NCBI GenBank assembly: GCA_016791445.1
Contig: JAEUMP010000003.1
Location: 1-64,000, forward strand
Origin: Hyphomonadaceae bacterium
Lineage (GTDB): Bacteria > Pseudomonadota > Alphaproteobacteria > Caulobacterales > Aquidulcibacteraceae
DNA: 64,000 nt
Direction: 5' to 3'
This document shows, piece after piece, positions 17,102 to 25,067 of the stretch (the first letter of the stretch is position 1; each line of letters begins with the position of its first letter). Below the pieces are notes generated by a model, which made no database searches, was not told the origin of the DNA, and worked only from the letters and a program-made list of their open reading frames with translations. Position numbers and translations under genes: made by a program.

Positions 17102-18375
17102 CGGTCGCTCTTCCTTCGCTTCGCCGGTTTCGACTGATCCTCACGGCCTTCGATTGCTGCGCTGCGTGCGCGCTCCCGCAACTTGGCGCTACGCCCCACG
17201 CGCAAGCTGTCTCTATCCTCGCTCTCGTCAACTTCCTCCATCAGCACGTCAGTGCGTCGGCGCGGGCGAGACTGACCCGCGCGACGCTTGGCGTTTTCTT
17301 CAGCGCGTTCACGCAATTCGCGCGCGGTCTCGTGCAGCTTTTCCGGTCGCAGATTGGTGTAACGCCGCAGCATCTTCCAATCTTTGTGGCCCGTGACCAG
17401 TGCGACCTGTTCGATGGTGAAGCCCGCCTCGAACAAGCGGCTGGTGCCTTCGTGGCGCAAATCGTGAAACCGCAAATCCTCAATCTCAAGTTCACGGCAG
17501 GCGCGTCGAAAGGCGGCGCTGATCGAACGCGGATCGTACGGAAAGATGCGGTCAAGGTGGCCAGTGATGGCGCCTTGATCCTTGAGGATAGCCCAAGCGT
17601 CGAAGCCGGTGGCCGCGAGCAGCGGCACAGGCTGGTGGTTGCCGTCCTTATGGCGCGGGTCTTTGCGGTCACGCACGATCACCGTGCGCTTTCGTTCATC
17701 GATGTCGTTCCAGCGAATGCGCGTGATCTCTTCAATCCGCATGGCAGTGGCGACTGCGAAACGCACGATGCGCCCGACAGGAAGTTGTTGCTTTGGATTG
17801 CCGTCGAGAAACGCTGTGAGATGGTCGAGTTCATCCTCTGTTGGCCTGCGGTCACGCTCGTCGGCCTTGCCGATCAGCCCAAGTCGCACCAGCGCCGCTC
17901 GCGCAAGCTTCACTTGTTCGACCGATACGAGAACGCCATGCACGGCCGCTGCGTGGGTGATGATGGTGTTGAGATAGGCGAAATCGATCGCGAGCGTAGG
18001 AGGTCCGGCGCCTTCACGCGCGCGTTCACGGCCATACTCGACGAGCCGTTCGCGCGTCAGCGCCTCGAAAGAGAGTCGCCCAAGCCGATCTTTGAGCGTC
18101 GCGAGCACGAACTTCTTGGAGCGGGCGAGCTCGCGCCCGACATCGTTCATGTCGGCGATGTGGAGGTCGATCAGGTGTCCGAGCGTAGTCTGGCCCTTCT
18201 TGGGCGTGGTCTGACCACGGCGAGGCGGCTTGAGGCCCCGGTCGATGGCGATCTCGGCTTCGCGCGCCCAATCCTGAGCCTCTGTCTTGCGCAGGAAGGT
18301 CTCGGCGACATACGCACCCTTGCGGCGAACCTGAACGCGCCAGGCGCCGGACCTCAATAATGTGAAACTCGCCAT
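17098..18375 (-). CDS. Tyrosine-type site-specific integrase (dusA-associated)
   Basis: 425 residues from the ATG at 18375, which has an AAGGA site upstream; the open frame runs on to dusA but without a good start. Catalytic residues are all visible: Arg213 (TAMRIEEITRIRW), likely Lys243, His304 and Arg307 (FHDLRHEG), His330 (VTGHKDWKML) and Tyr339 (LRRYTN). The N-terminal part (residues 1-160) fits arm-binding and core-binding domains. A basic, Arg-rich tail of about 60 residues follows the catalytic domain. It would integrate and excise the ICE at dusA. Its upstream region carries three copies of a 10-base motif. Confidence 0.95.
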   Translation of the reverse strand: MASFTLLRSGAWRVQVRRKGAYVAETFLRKTEAQDWAREAEIAIDRGLKPPRRGQTTPKKGQTTLGHLIDLHIADMNDVGRELARSKKFVLATLKDRLGRLSFEALTRERLVEYGRERAREGAGPPTLAIDFAYLNTIITHAAAVHGVLVSVEQVKLARAALVRLGLIGKADERDRRPTEDELDHLTAFLDGNPKQQLPVGRIVRFAVATAMRIEEITRIRWNDIDERKRTVIVRDRKDPRHKDGNHQPVPLLAATGFDAWAILKDQGAITGHLDRIFPYDPRSISAAFRRACRELEIEDLRFHDLRHEGTSRLFEAGFTIEQVALVTGHKDWKMLRRYTNLRPEKLHETARELRERAEENAKRRAGQSRPRRRTDVLMEEVDESEDRDSLRVGRSAKLRERARSAAIEGREDQSKPAKRRKSDR

Positions 18376-18494
18376 GACCCGTCCTTCCCGAAACCCCGTT
18401 TTCAGTCGCGCCAATGCCAGTCGGTCCAATCCGGAAAAGTCGGATTCAGTGCTGGCAATGCCGGTCACTGAGATGACCGCTTCGTGTGCGATCC

Positions 18495-18558
18495 GTGTGC
18501 ACTCAGCCCGGGAAGACGCGGGACGTTCCGGGAACATGAGTGCACACAGAGTGCACAC
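18495..18558. repeat. Three copies of GAGTGCACAC between int and dusA (possible integrase arm sites or operator)
   Basis: Seen: the 11-mer GTGTGCACTCA at 18495-18505 is the exact reverse complement of TGAGTGCACAC at 18537-18547. A third copy of the 10-mer core GAGTGCACAC lies at 18549-18558, in direct orientation to the second and spaced 12 bases from it. The copies lie 16-80 bases before the dusA start and about 120-180 bases upstream of the integrase start. Known: tyrosine integrases of the lambda type bind short repeated arm sites near attachment cores. The same motif could instead be an operator for the integrase or dusA promoter. Confidence 0.6.
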
Positions 18559-18574
18559 GTTCGTGCTTTGACCC

Positions 18575-19621
18575 ATGACTCATAACGAAAAAACGTCCAA
18601 TTATCAAATGCATAGATTCTGTATTGCACCTATGATGGACTGGACCGATCGGCATTGCCGGTCGTTTCATCGCGTCATGACGCGGCGTGCGTTGCTTTAC
18701 ACGGAGATGGTCACGGCGGATGCGGTGATCCATGGGAAGCGCGAGGCGTTGATCGGGTTTTCGCCGGGCGAGCATCCGGTCGCGCTGCAGCTCGGCGGGA
18801 GCGAGCCGGACAAGCTGGCGGCGGCGGCGCGGATCGGCGCGGTGTTCGGATACGACGAGATCAATCTCAACGTGGGGTGTCCTTCGGACCGGGTGCAGAG
18901 CGGACGCTTCGGCGCGTGCCTGATGCGCGAGCCTGCGCTCGTCGCCGATCTCTATGCGGCCATGCGGGACGCGGCGCCGGACATTCCCGTGACGATCAAG
19001 TGCCGCATCGGCGTCGACGAGCAGGAGCCGCAAGACGCGCTCTTCGATCTCGTCGACCGCGTCGCGGCGCGGGGCTGCACGACGTTCATCATACATGCGC
19101 GCAAGGCGTGGCTCGAAGGATTGTCGCCGAAGGAAAACCGCGAGATTCCGCCGCTTGATTACGCGCTCGTGCGCCGGCTGAAGGCGGAGCGGCCGGCGCT
19201 CACCATCGTGCTGAACGGCGGCCTTGAGAGTCTCGAGCACGCGCGCGCGGAAATGGCGGGCGCGGACGGCGTGATGCTTGGTCGCGCGGCGTACAAGACG
19301 CCGGCTGAATTGCTGCGCGTGGACTCCGTGTTCTTCGGGCAAGCCGATCCGCTCGCGACGGCGGCGGACGCGGTGATCGCCTATCTGCCGTATATCGAAG
19401 CGCGGCTGGCGGAGGGCGTGCACCTGCATGCGATGACGCGGCACATGCTCGGGCTCTTCCACGGCAAGCCGGGCGGCAGGCTCTGGCGGCGCGTGCTGTC
19501 GGAAGAGGGCGTGCGCGCGGGGGCGGGGATCGCGGTCGTCGAAAAGGCGCTCGCGCAGGTCACGGCGCCGGATACAGGGCCGGATCCAGGGCAAGTGACG
19601 CGGGAAGCCACGCCGGTGTAA
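18575..19621 (+). CDS. dusA: tRNA-dihydrouridine synthase A
   Basis: 348 residues. The FMN-binding TIM-barrel is complete: APMMDWTDRH at the start, INLNVGCPSDRVQSGRFGAC with the active-site Cys at residue 102, IKCRIGVDE, FIIHARKAWLEG, VLNGG and ADGVMLGRAAY. It reduces uridines in the tRNA D-loop (U20/U20a by family). The first ~12 codons (THNEKTSNYQ) are AT-rich and look supplied by the ICE, so the present promoter and N-terminal tail are probably element-derived. The gene nevertheless looks intact. The ATG at 18575 is followed by another at 18608 that would give a more standard length; the choice is uncertain. Confidence 0.95.
   Translation: MTHNEKTSNYQMHRFCIAPMMDWTDRHCRSFHRVMTRRALLYTEMVTADAVIHGKREALIGFSPGEHPVALQLGGSEPDKLAAAARIGAVFGYDEINLNVGCPSDRVQSGRFGACLMREPALVADLYAAMRDAAPDIPVTIKCRIGVDEQEPQDALFDLVDRVAARGCTTFIIHARKAWLEGLSPKENREIPPLDYALVRRLKAERPALTIVLNGGLESLEHARAEMAGADGVMLGRAAYKTPAELLRVDSVFFGQADPLATAADAVIAYLPYIEARLAEGVHLHAMTRHMLGLFHGKPGGRLWRRVLSEEGVRAGAGIAVVEKALAQVTAPDTGPDPGQVTREATPV
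18606..18660. other. Probable ICE attachment site (right end) within the dusA 5' region
   Basis: The bases encode the conserved DusA start HRFCIAPMMDWTDRHCR. The first 40 bases of the 18601-18660 line are only about 35% GC, whereas dusA from ~18.7 kb on exceeds 70%. Known: dusA-associated islands recombine in the 5' part of the gene and restore it with their own sequence. The exact crossover cannot be fixed without the left end; the conserved block around 18630-18660 is the best candidate for the core. Confidence 0.55.
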
Positions 19622-19648
19622 GCTCCCGAAAACGGGAGAGCGCGGACG

Positions 19649-20677
19649 ATGGCGAAAGTTCTGGTCACGGGCGGTTCGGGCTTCATCGCCGCGCACTGCA
19701 TCCTGCAATTGCTGGCGGCGGGGCACGACGTGCGCACGACGGTGCGCAACCTGAAGCGCGAAGCGGATGTGCGCGCCATGCTGAAAGAGGGCGGCGCGGC
19801 GGGCGACGTACCGCTGCAGTTCTTCGCGGCCGATCTCGAAGGCGATGCGGGCTGGGCTGAAGCGGTCGCGGGCTGTGACTATGTCCTGCATGTCGCCTCG
19901 CCGTTCCCGCCGGGCGTGCCCAAACACGAGGATGAACTGATCGTGCCCGCGCGGGAGGGCGCCTTGCGCGTGCTGCGGGCGTCGCGCGATGCGGGCGTGA
20001 AGCGCGTGGTGCTGACGTCTTCCTTCGCGGCCTGCGGCTACGGGCAGAAACCGCAAAAGGCGCCGTTCGACGAAACCAACTGGACCAACCCCGACGGCGA
20101 TGACGTGCGCGCCTATGTGAAGTCCAAGACGCTCGCCGAACGCGCGGCATGGGACTTCATTGCGAAAGAGGGCGGCGCGCTTGAGCTTTCGACGGTGCTG
20201 CCCGTCGGCGTGTTCGGCCCCGTGCTCGGTCCGGATTATTCGACGTCCATTTTGCTCGTGCAGCGGCTGATGGACGGCGCCATGCCCGGCGCGCCTCGCT
20301 TGTCGTTCGGCATCGTCGACGTGCGCGACGTCGCCGATCTCCACATCCGCGCGATGACCGACCCCGCCGCCAAGGGCGAACGCTTCCTCGCCGTCGCCGG
20401 CGATTTCCTCACCATCAAGCAGATCGCACTCATCCTGAAAGCGCGCATGGGCGCGGCAGCGAAACGCGTGCCGACGACGGAGCTGCCCAACTGGCTCGTG
20501 CGGATCGCGGCGATGAACGACGAAGCGGTGAAACAGATCCTGCCCGAACTCGGCAAGATGAAGAATGCGTCGAACGCCAAGGCGAAACGCGTGCTCGGCT
20601 GGGCCCCGCGCTCGAACGAAGACGCGGTGGTCGCGACAGCGGAGAGCATGGTGAAGCTGGGGCTGTTGAAGGGGTGA
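19649..20677 (+). CDS. Extended SDR (NAD(P)-dependent epimerase / dihydroflavonol-reductase-like aldehyde reductase)
   Basis: 342 residues. Nucleotide-binding motif TGGSGFIAAH at 7-16 and the active-site pair Tyr156/Lys160 (AYVKSKTLAE) place it in the extended short-chain dehydrogenases, closest to dihydroflavonol-4-reductase/aldehyde reductase types (FAADLEGDAGW, YVLHVASPFP). Substrate cannot be read from the sequence. It begins 27 bases after dusA with GGGAGAG upstream and may share its transcript. It is convergent with the low-GC block that starts 17 bases after its stop. Confidence 0.85.
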   Translation: MAKVLVTGGSGFIAAHCILQLLAAGHDVRTTVRNLKREADVRAMLKEGGAAGDVPLQFFAADLEGDAGWAEAVAGCDYVLHVASPFPPGVPKHEDELIVPAREGALRVLRASRDAGVKRVVLTSSFAACGYGQKPQKAPFDETNWTNPDGDDVRAYVKSKTLAERAAWDFIAKEGGALELSTVLPVGVFGPVLGPDYSTSILLVQRLMDGAMPGAPRLSFGIVDVRDVADLHIRAMTDPAAKGERFLAVAGDFLTIKQIALILKARMGAAAKRVPTTELPNWLVRIAAMNDEAVKQILPELGKMKNASNAKAKRVLGWAPRSNEDAVVATAESMVKLGLLKG

Positions 20678-20694
20678 GGCTTCTGGGAGGATTG

Positions 20695-21252
20695 CTAGCT
20701 CTGCAGAGCAAATCGCTTCCGGCGAGACATCTTTTCCAAATATTTGGTAGCTTCTAATGATTGTGAGTCCGGTAAAAGTGGAAGAATTTTGCGCGCGAAC
20801 TCAAACACAATGTGTCCCTCCATCGTGCCCAAGGCGCGCCCGAGCCAAGTCTTGAACTGATGAATATCTTCGACCGAAACTCCGTCCAGAAGCACTAGAC
20901 CTCGCGCGATCTCGGCGCGGCTGGAATTCGTCCCGGTCGCGAGAACTTCGGAAATATGGGCTCGCTCTTCTGGCGATGCTGACATCAGCGACGCATCGAG
21001 CGCCGCCAGAATGTTGTCGGTGAGAATGAGCTGGTGTTCCATTGTTTCACCAATTGCGCGGATCGCTTCCTGCATTCCACGGAGTTCTTCGGAGCCGCCG
21101 CCGACTTTTCTGTGAAGCGCCTCGATTGCCATCCGTTGGTCTCTAAGTTGGCCGTTGTAGTTGCTGGCAACCATCGTGAGATACAGCGTGACAGCTAGCG
21201 CCACTGCTCCGATGACCGTGGCGATCCAATTGGAAAAATCGGCGTATTCCAT
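20695..21252 (-). CDS. Unknown membrane-anchored helical protein (third gene of HK/receiver block)
   Basis: 185 residues. One N-terminal membrane helix (WIATVIGAVALAVTLYLTMV, about residues 9-29) is followed by a predicted coiled-coil (YNGQLRDQRMAIEALHRKV onward) and a helical C-terminal domain (VEDIHQFKTWLGRALGTM). No known domain is recognised. It starts three bases after the receiver-like gene ends, so the two are almost certainly co-translated. Base composition is low for this genome. In context it could be the output/effector or a membrane tether for the kinase-receiver pair; this is inference. Confidence 0.75.
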   Translation of the reverse strand: MEYADFSNWIATVIGAVALAVTLYLTMVASNYNGQLRDQRMAIEALHRKVGGGSEELRGMQEAIRAIGETMEHQLILTDNILAALDASLMSASPEERAHISEVLATGTNSSRAEIARGLVLLDGVSVEDIHQFKTWLGRALGTMEGHIVFEFARKILPLLPDSQSLEATKYLEKMSRRKRFALQS

Positions 21253-21255
21253 TGA

Positions 21256-21714
21256 TCACTCCTCCGGCTCAAGGTCGAGTGCGGTGATAAACTTGCGCGC
21301 GTTTATTCCGTCCTGCTTCCTGACTATTTTTACTGAATGCATTCGGGCAAATTTTTCGGCAGCGTCGAGGCGAGCAGGAGCAACAAGCTTGGTATAAAAA
21401 ACCGATTTCGGACGTATCACTTTGGTAAACAAGTCAGGAATTGTGCGTGCCAAAAGATCAAAGAAGGCGGGGCCGATGAGGTCCTTTTCGGGTGATGTGG
21501 GCCGGTCAAATATCGCGAGGTCTTCGGAGTCGAAAATTTGCAGATTTACGTCAAATACGAAACGACGGATTGAGGTCACATAGCTAATATTGCTCAAAGC
21601 GGAATGGGCTTTTCGAAGCGAATCGTACTGCGCAACTTGTATGCGTTTGATATTGCAATGCGCGAGTTCGGCGGTGCAATTATGCCAGTCGTCTTCTAGC
21701 CAGAATACTGTCAT
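21256..21714 (-). CDS. Stand-alone degenerate receiver-like protein
   Basis: 152 residues. The pattern of a response-regulator receiver can be followed: an N-terminal strand with acidic pair (TVFWLEDDW), a third strand ending in Asp (RRFVFDVNLQI), a fourth strand with Thr (KSVFYTKL) and a fifth with Lys (SVKIVRKQDG). Spacing is atypical and there is no DNA-binding domain. Line 21301-21360 is about 42% GC against ~67% around. It follows the kinase gene after 42 bases. Likely accepts phosphate from that kinase, or acts as a phosphate sink or adaptor. Receiver assignment is by eye and moderate. Confidence 0.65.
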   Translation of the reverse strand: MTVFWLEDDWHNCTAELAHCNIKRIQVAQYDSLRKAHSALSNISYVTSIRRFVFDVNLQIFDSEDLAIFDRPTSPEKDLIGPAFFDLLARTIPDLFTKVIRPKSVFYTKLVAPARLDAAEKFARMHSVKIVRKQDGINARKFITALDLEPEE

Positions 21715-21756
21715 ATGCGCTCCATGTTCGCGATGTTGAGTAGAGGGCGAGGGTGA

Positions 21757-23418
21757 TTAGCGTGGCCGAGAGGTGAAGGACGGAGTAGCGCGCGGTAGTT
21801 TCACTTTGAACGCGGCCCCGTCAGAAAGACTTTCAACGGCGATTTGGGCAGACATGCCCTTCAGCAGTTCGCGCACGGTAGTAAGGCCGAGTCCGGACCC
21901 CGGAATGGCGTATTGTTTGGCGTTTGTGCCACGATAGTAAGGGTGAAAAATGGAGGCTTCTTCGCCTGGGCGAATTCCGAGGCCGCGGTCCCGAAAGATG
22001 AATTCAACGAATTTCTCGGAGTTGATCCAGCTGATCTCGATCTCCGCGGTTGCTCCCCGTTTTCGATATTTGATGGCGTTCTCGACGAGGTTCGAGAATA
22101 CGATCTGAAGCGCCCTGCGGTCAGCTAATATCGGCTCGGGAAACTCTCTAGCGCTTGTCACTCGATTAACACGCGTACTTCTGCCGCTAGAGTGCACCAA
22201 GTCCATTTGCGGCAGGTTTCGCAGAACCGGACTCAAGCATTCCTTGATTGGCTTTTCGACAACCTCGACCGAGAAGCGGTACATGCGAGGGTTACTTAGT
22301 TCGAAGCGATGGATCTGGTTGGCAAGCGTTAGTGCGTTGGCGTAGTTGGCGACTATGACGCGTTCCAGAAACTTTGGATCTGCGCCTTCATGGGTGGCCG
22401 CTACCGAGAACACAGGCGGCGCATTCGTTTCCTGCTCGGGATCGAAGCCGTACAGCGCCTCCATCAAATAGGCAAAACCGCCGGTGATGCTGTCGACGGT
22501 GCGGCCCGTCCCATGAAAAGCCATTTCATAGTTGTAAGATAGGTCCTGCTGCATCCGGAAGTCGGTCATTACAGTTTGGACTAAACCTCTCAGTTCTTGG
22601 ATCATCGCGTAGTCAAGAAAGCTGAGATTCCGATGACCTTTGGAGGTGGTGTCAGCAGGAAATGCAACTGGGCTGGAAAGAACGAGTAGATACTTGTCTT
22701 GCGCGTCCGACGCTGGAGCATTGCGCGTGGATATTGGTGTTGCAATGAACGGGGCGCCGCCGTCCGAAGCTGATGTTCGAACTCCTGATGGTAGTAGTCC
22801 GGCAGCGTGCTGTTGTTGTGACAGCGCTGCGTTCAGCGGTCCATCAAGTCGAATGACCTGCGGTTTTTCAAAAGAGACGTCGGGCTTATCTGAGTGAAAT
22901 AGCAGCTCTGCTTGGCCACTGTCGTTCAACGAATGAATCAGTTGACACTGAGCAAAGGCGAGGGTCAGGCGTAGTCGATCGGACAGAACTCTCGACAGCA
23001 AAGTCGCGCGTCGCACGTCTTCCTGAAGACGGGACCTAATCTCGTTCGCCAATTCCGTGCGAAAGGTTCGAACGGCGTTCGCGGCGCCACCCTCAACTAA
23101 GGATTGGATCAGGGCCTGCTCTGTTTTGGAAAGTTTTCTGGGCGTCGTAAGTTTTAAAGCAGGGTTGATGTTGAAAGGGTTGATCAAGCTGCGGCAAGGC
23201 AGGCTCAGTTCGGTAGCGTGTTCCCATTCGGGCTGGGTCACTCCGTTACGCGGGGCTTCTTCCTTTGGTCGGGCCAACGAGCCTGAACGCATCGCGCTCG
23301 CGGGACGGCCCTCATCGACCAGTCGGCAGAAAACCGGCGCGTCGATAGCGGTCGCTATCGCGCAAAGTTGCGGTTTAAAGTGATGCCAAGGATGCATCTG
23401 TCGCCCCACCAAAGGCAT
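21757..23418 (-). CDS. Cytosolic histidine kinase with N-terminal GAF-like region
   Basis: 553 residues without evident membrane helices. The C-terminus is a clear HATPase_c domain: N box IVFSNLVENAIKYRKRG, G1 RDRGLGI, F/G2 box (IFHPYYRGTN; GSGLGLTTVRELL). Upstream, YEMAFHGTGRTVDSI resembles a dimerisation/phosphoacceptor helix with a His. The N-terminal half has a GAF-like pattern ending in LDYAMIQELRGLVQTVM. It heads a three-gene minus-strand block with the receiver-like and membrane proteins. Low GC (about 52% in line 22261-22320) and isolation between backbone genes indicate acquisition. Signal sensed is unknown. No strong ribosome-binding site precedes the ATG at 23418; the ATG at 23397 is an alternative. 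Confidence 0.8.
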   Translation of the reverse strand: MPLVGRQMHPWHHFKPQLCAIATAIDAPVFCRLVDEGRPASAMRSGSLARPKEEAPRNGVTQPEWEHATELSLPCRSLINPFNINPALKLTTPRKLSKTEQALIQSLVEGGAANAVRTFRTELANEIRSRLQEDVRRATLLSRVLSDRLRLTLAFAQCQLIHSLNDSGQAELLFHSDKPDVSFEKPQVIRLDGPLNAALSQQQHAAGLLPSGVRTSASDGGAPFIATPISTRNAPASDAQDKYLLVLSSPVAFPADTTSKGHRNLSFLDYAMIQELRGLVQTVMTDFRMQQDLSYNYEMAFHGTGRTVDSITGGFAYLMEALYGFDPEQETNAPPVFSVAATHEGADPKFLERVIVANYANALTLANQIHRFELSNPRMYRFSVEVVEKPIKECLSPVLRNLPQMDLVHSSGRSTRVNRVTSAREFPEPILADRRALQIVFSNLVENAIKYRKRGATAEIEISWINSEKFVEFIFRDRGLGIRPGEEASIFHPYYRGTNAKQYAIPGSGLGLTTVRELLKGMSAQIAVESLSDGAAFKVKLPRATPSFTSRPR

Positions 23419-23486
23419 TGTGAGCTAAAATCAATAGAGACGCGATGTCCAGATATAGTTTTGGGGCAGGGATTTGACCTACCCAC

Positions 23487-23924
23487 TCACACCCGCGCCA
23501 TCACCGTCCGCGTCATCAGCGTCATCACCAGCTCGCCCGACTGGTTCAGCACATCGTGCTGCGTGATCAGGATGCCGCGACTTTCGTTCACGGGCTGCTT
23601 CGACAGGAAGGTGATCTTCATGCTCAGGACGTCGCCGGCATGGGCGGTGCGGTACCAGCGCACGGCGTCCTGTCCGAGGCGGGCGAGGACCGGCCAGTCC
23701 TTCGTTTCCTCCCACAGCATCCGCGACCACAGCGCAAAGACATGCGCCTGCGCGGCGGGGGGCGTGGTCGTGGGATCGCCGTCGGCCTTCAGCGGCAAAT
23801 AGGGCGCAAAGCGCTCCTTGAAGAGCGCGAGATCGTCAGCGTCGACCTTCGCCGCCCCGAACTGGTGAACGTACCCCACCGGGATATCGTCGAAATACCA
23901 GCTTTGCCCCCGCAAGCGATTCAT
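23487..23924 (-). CDS. MaoC-like hot-dog-fold protein
   Basis: 145 residues from the ATG at 23924, preceded by a GAGGGG site; the frame extends upstream into the previous gene. Start WYFDDIPVGYVHQFGAAKVD and the DLALFKERFAPYLPL segment match MaoC/(R)-hydratase-type hot-dog proteins, and the end (RGILITQHDVLNQSGELVMT) gives the last strands of the fold. Lipid or CoA-thioester metabolism is likely. It begins ten bases after the MDR-family gene stops, so both are probably one operon. The catalytic Asp-His pair is not obvious, so hydratase activity is uncertain. Confidence 0.75.
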   Translation of the reverse strand: MNRLRGQSWYFDDIPVGYVHQFGAAKVDADDLALFKERFAPYLPLKADGDPTTTPPAAQAHVFALWSRMLWEETKDWPVLARLGQDAVRWYRTAHAGDVLSMKITFLSKQPVNESRGILITQHDVLNQSGELVMTLMTRTVMARV

Positions 23925-23934
23925 CGTCCGCCCC

Positions 23935-24960
23935 TCAAGCCTTCGGTTCCGGCGAGACCTGCACCAGCAGCTTGCCGTCATGGCGCCCGTTGAACAGGAG
24001 CTTCACCGCCTCGGCGGCGTTCTCCAGTCCCTGTTCGACATGGACCTTGTACTTGATCTTGCCCTCGAGCACCCACTGCGCGAGCTCCATCGACGCCTTC
24101 TCGAACTCCACCATGTAGTCGATGACAATGAAGCCCTTCACGAGGATGCGCTTCATCAGGATCTGCTGGAAGTTCGACGGCCCCTTGCGTTCGCCGGTGT
24201 CGTTGTAGGTCGAGATCAAGCCGCAGAGCGGCATGCGCGAGAAGTTGTTCATCCGCGCGAGCACCGCGTCCATGATCTCGCCGCCGACATTCTCGAAGTT
24301 CACGTCGATGCCGTTCGGGCAATGCCGATCGAGCGCGGCGCCGACATCCTCGTTCTTGTAGTCGATGGCCGCATCGAAACCGAGGTCCTCGCGTATCCAC
24401 CGGCACTTCTCCGCGCCGCCCGCAATGCCGACCACGCGCGCGCCTTTCAGCTTGGCGATCTGGCCGACGATGGAGCCCACCGCGCCCGCCGCCGCGGAGA
24501 CCACGACGGTTTCGCCGGGCTTGGGCTTGCCGATGTCGAGCAGGCCGAAATAGGCGGTCCAGCCCGTGAGGCCGACGACCGACATGAACGCCGTCACCGG
24601 CAGGCCGGGGACCGTGGGGATCGGCCGCACCATGCCGCCGGGCGTGAGGTGCCAGTCCTGCCAGCCGCCCATCATGGGGGCGACGATCGCGCCGACCTTG
24701 ATGTTGGGATCCTTCGACTCCTCGACCACACCCACCGCGCCGCCGCGCATCACGTCGCCGATCTCCACCGGCGGCATGTACTGGTCCATGTCGCTCATCC
24801 AGATGCGGTTCGTCGGATCGAGCGAGAGGTAGAGCGTGCGCACCAGGACGTGGCCGTCCGGCGTCTCGGGCAGGGGCGTCTCCACGAAGGCAAGGTCGCC
24901 CTGGCGGATGTCGCCCTCGGGGCGTCGTTGGAGCAGCCACTGCCGGTTCATGCGCGCCAT
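23935..24960 (-). CDS. Zinc-independent MDR-family NADP-dependent oxidoreductase
   Basis: 341 residues. LSLDPTNRIWMSD, the nucleotide-binding VVVSAAAGAVGSIVGQIAKL and later FENVGGEIMDAVL and GLISTYND motifs identify the NADP-dependent leukotriene/prostaglandin-reductase (CurA-like) branch of the medium-chain dehydrogenases. No zinc-ligand Cys cluster is present, as expected. These enzymes reduce alpha,beta-unsaturated ketones or aldehydes. Paired with the MaoC-like gene downstream. It is divergent from the DsbD-type gene across a 107-base gap that must hold both promoters. Confidence 0.9.
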   Translation of the reverse strand: MARMNRQWLLQRRPEGDIRQGDLAFVETPLPETPDGHVLVRTLYLSLDPTNRIWMSDMDQYMPPVEIGDVMRGGAVGVVEESKDPNIKVGAIVAPMMGGWQDWHLTPGGMVRPIPTVPGLPVTAFMSVVGLTGWTAYFGLLDIGKPKPGETVVVSAAAGAVGSIVGQIAKLKGARVVGIAGGAEKCRWIREDLGFDAAIDYKNEDVGAALDRHCPNGIDVNFENVGGEIMDAVLARMNNFSRMPLCGLISTYNDTGERKGPSNFQQILMKRILVKGFIVIDYMVEFEKASMELAQWVLEGKIKYKVHVEQGLENAAEAVKLLFNGRHDGKLLVQVSPEPKA

Positions 24961-25067
24961 CGTGCGTCGTCTCCCTGTTTTGAGGGAACCTTCGCAAAGC
25001 GGCCGCTCACGCGCAACTGACCAGCCTCTTCCAGCGTAAGGGTTGGCGGGGGCGGCTGCGACCGCCT

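Larger units (their letters stand above)
1..18640. mobile_element. Right-hand part of a dusA-integrated ICE with a Trb-type conjugation system
   Basis: Seen: a continuous block of mobile-element genes (SSB-like, ArdC, ParB-like, TraG, CopG-like, TrbB/C/D/E/J/L/F/G/I, small HTH protein, tyrosine integrase). The block ends where the integrase abuts the 5' end of dusA. Known: a family of integrases inserts genomic islands at the 5' end of dusA and lies next to the gene. The left end and its attachment site are outside the window, so the size and full cargo cannot be given. No relaxase, ParA or replication initiator is visible here; they may lie to the left, or the element may depend on a helper. 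The right boundary is approximate (18.60-18.66 kb) and rests on the composition change inside dusA. Confidence 0.85.

Noticed and set aside
18503-20344. 613-codon open frame antisense to dusA and the SDR gene
   Set aside because: Very Arg/His-rich shadow frame overlapping two recognised genes.
20695-23418. Assigning the three-gene block outright as a Detocs defence system
   Set aside because: The third protein lacks a visible receiver domain and the kinase N-terminus does not clearly match DtcA; kept only as a hypothesis.
23479-23730. Short open frame overlapping the MaoC-like gene
   Set aside because: Out-of-frame shadow of the MaoC-like coding sequence.
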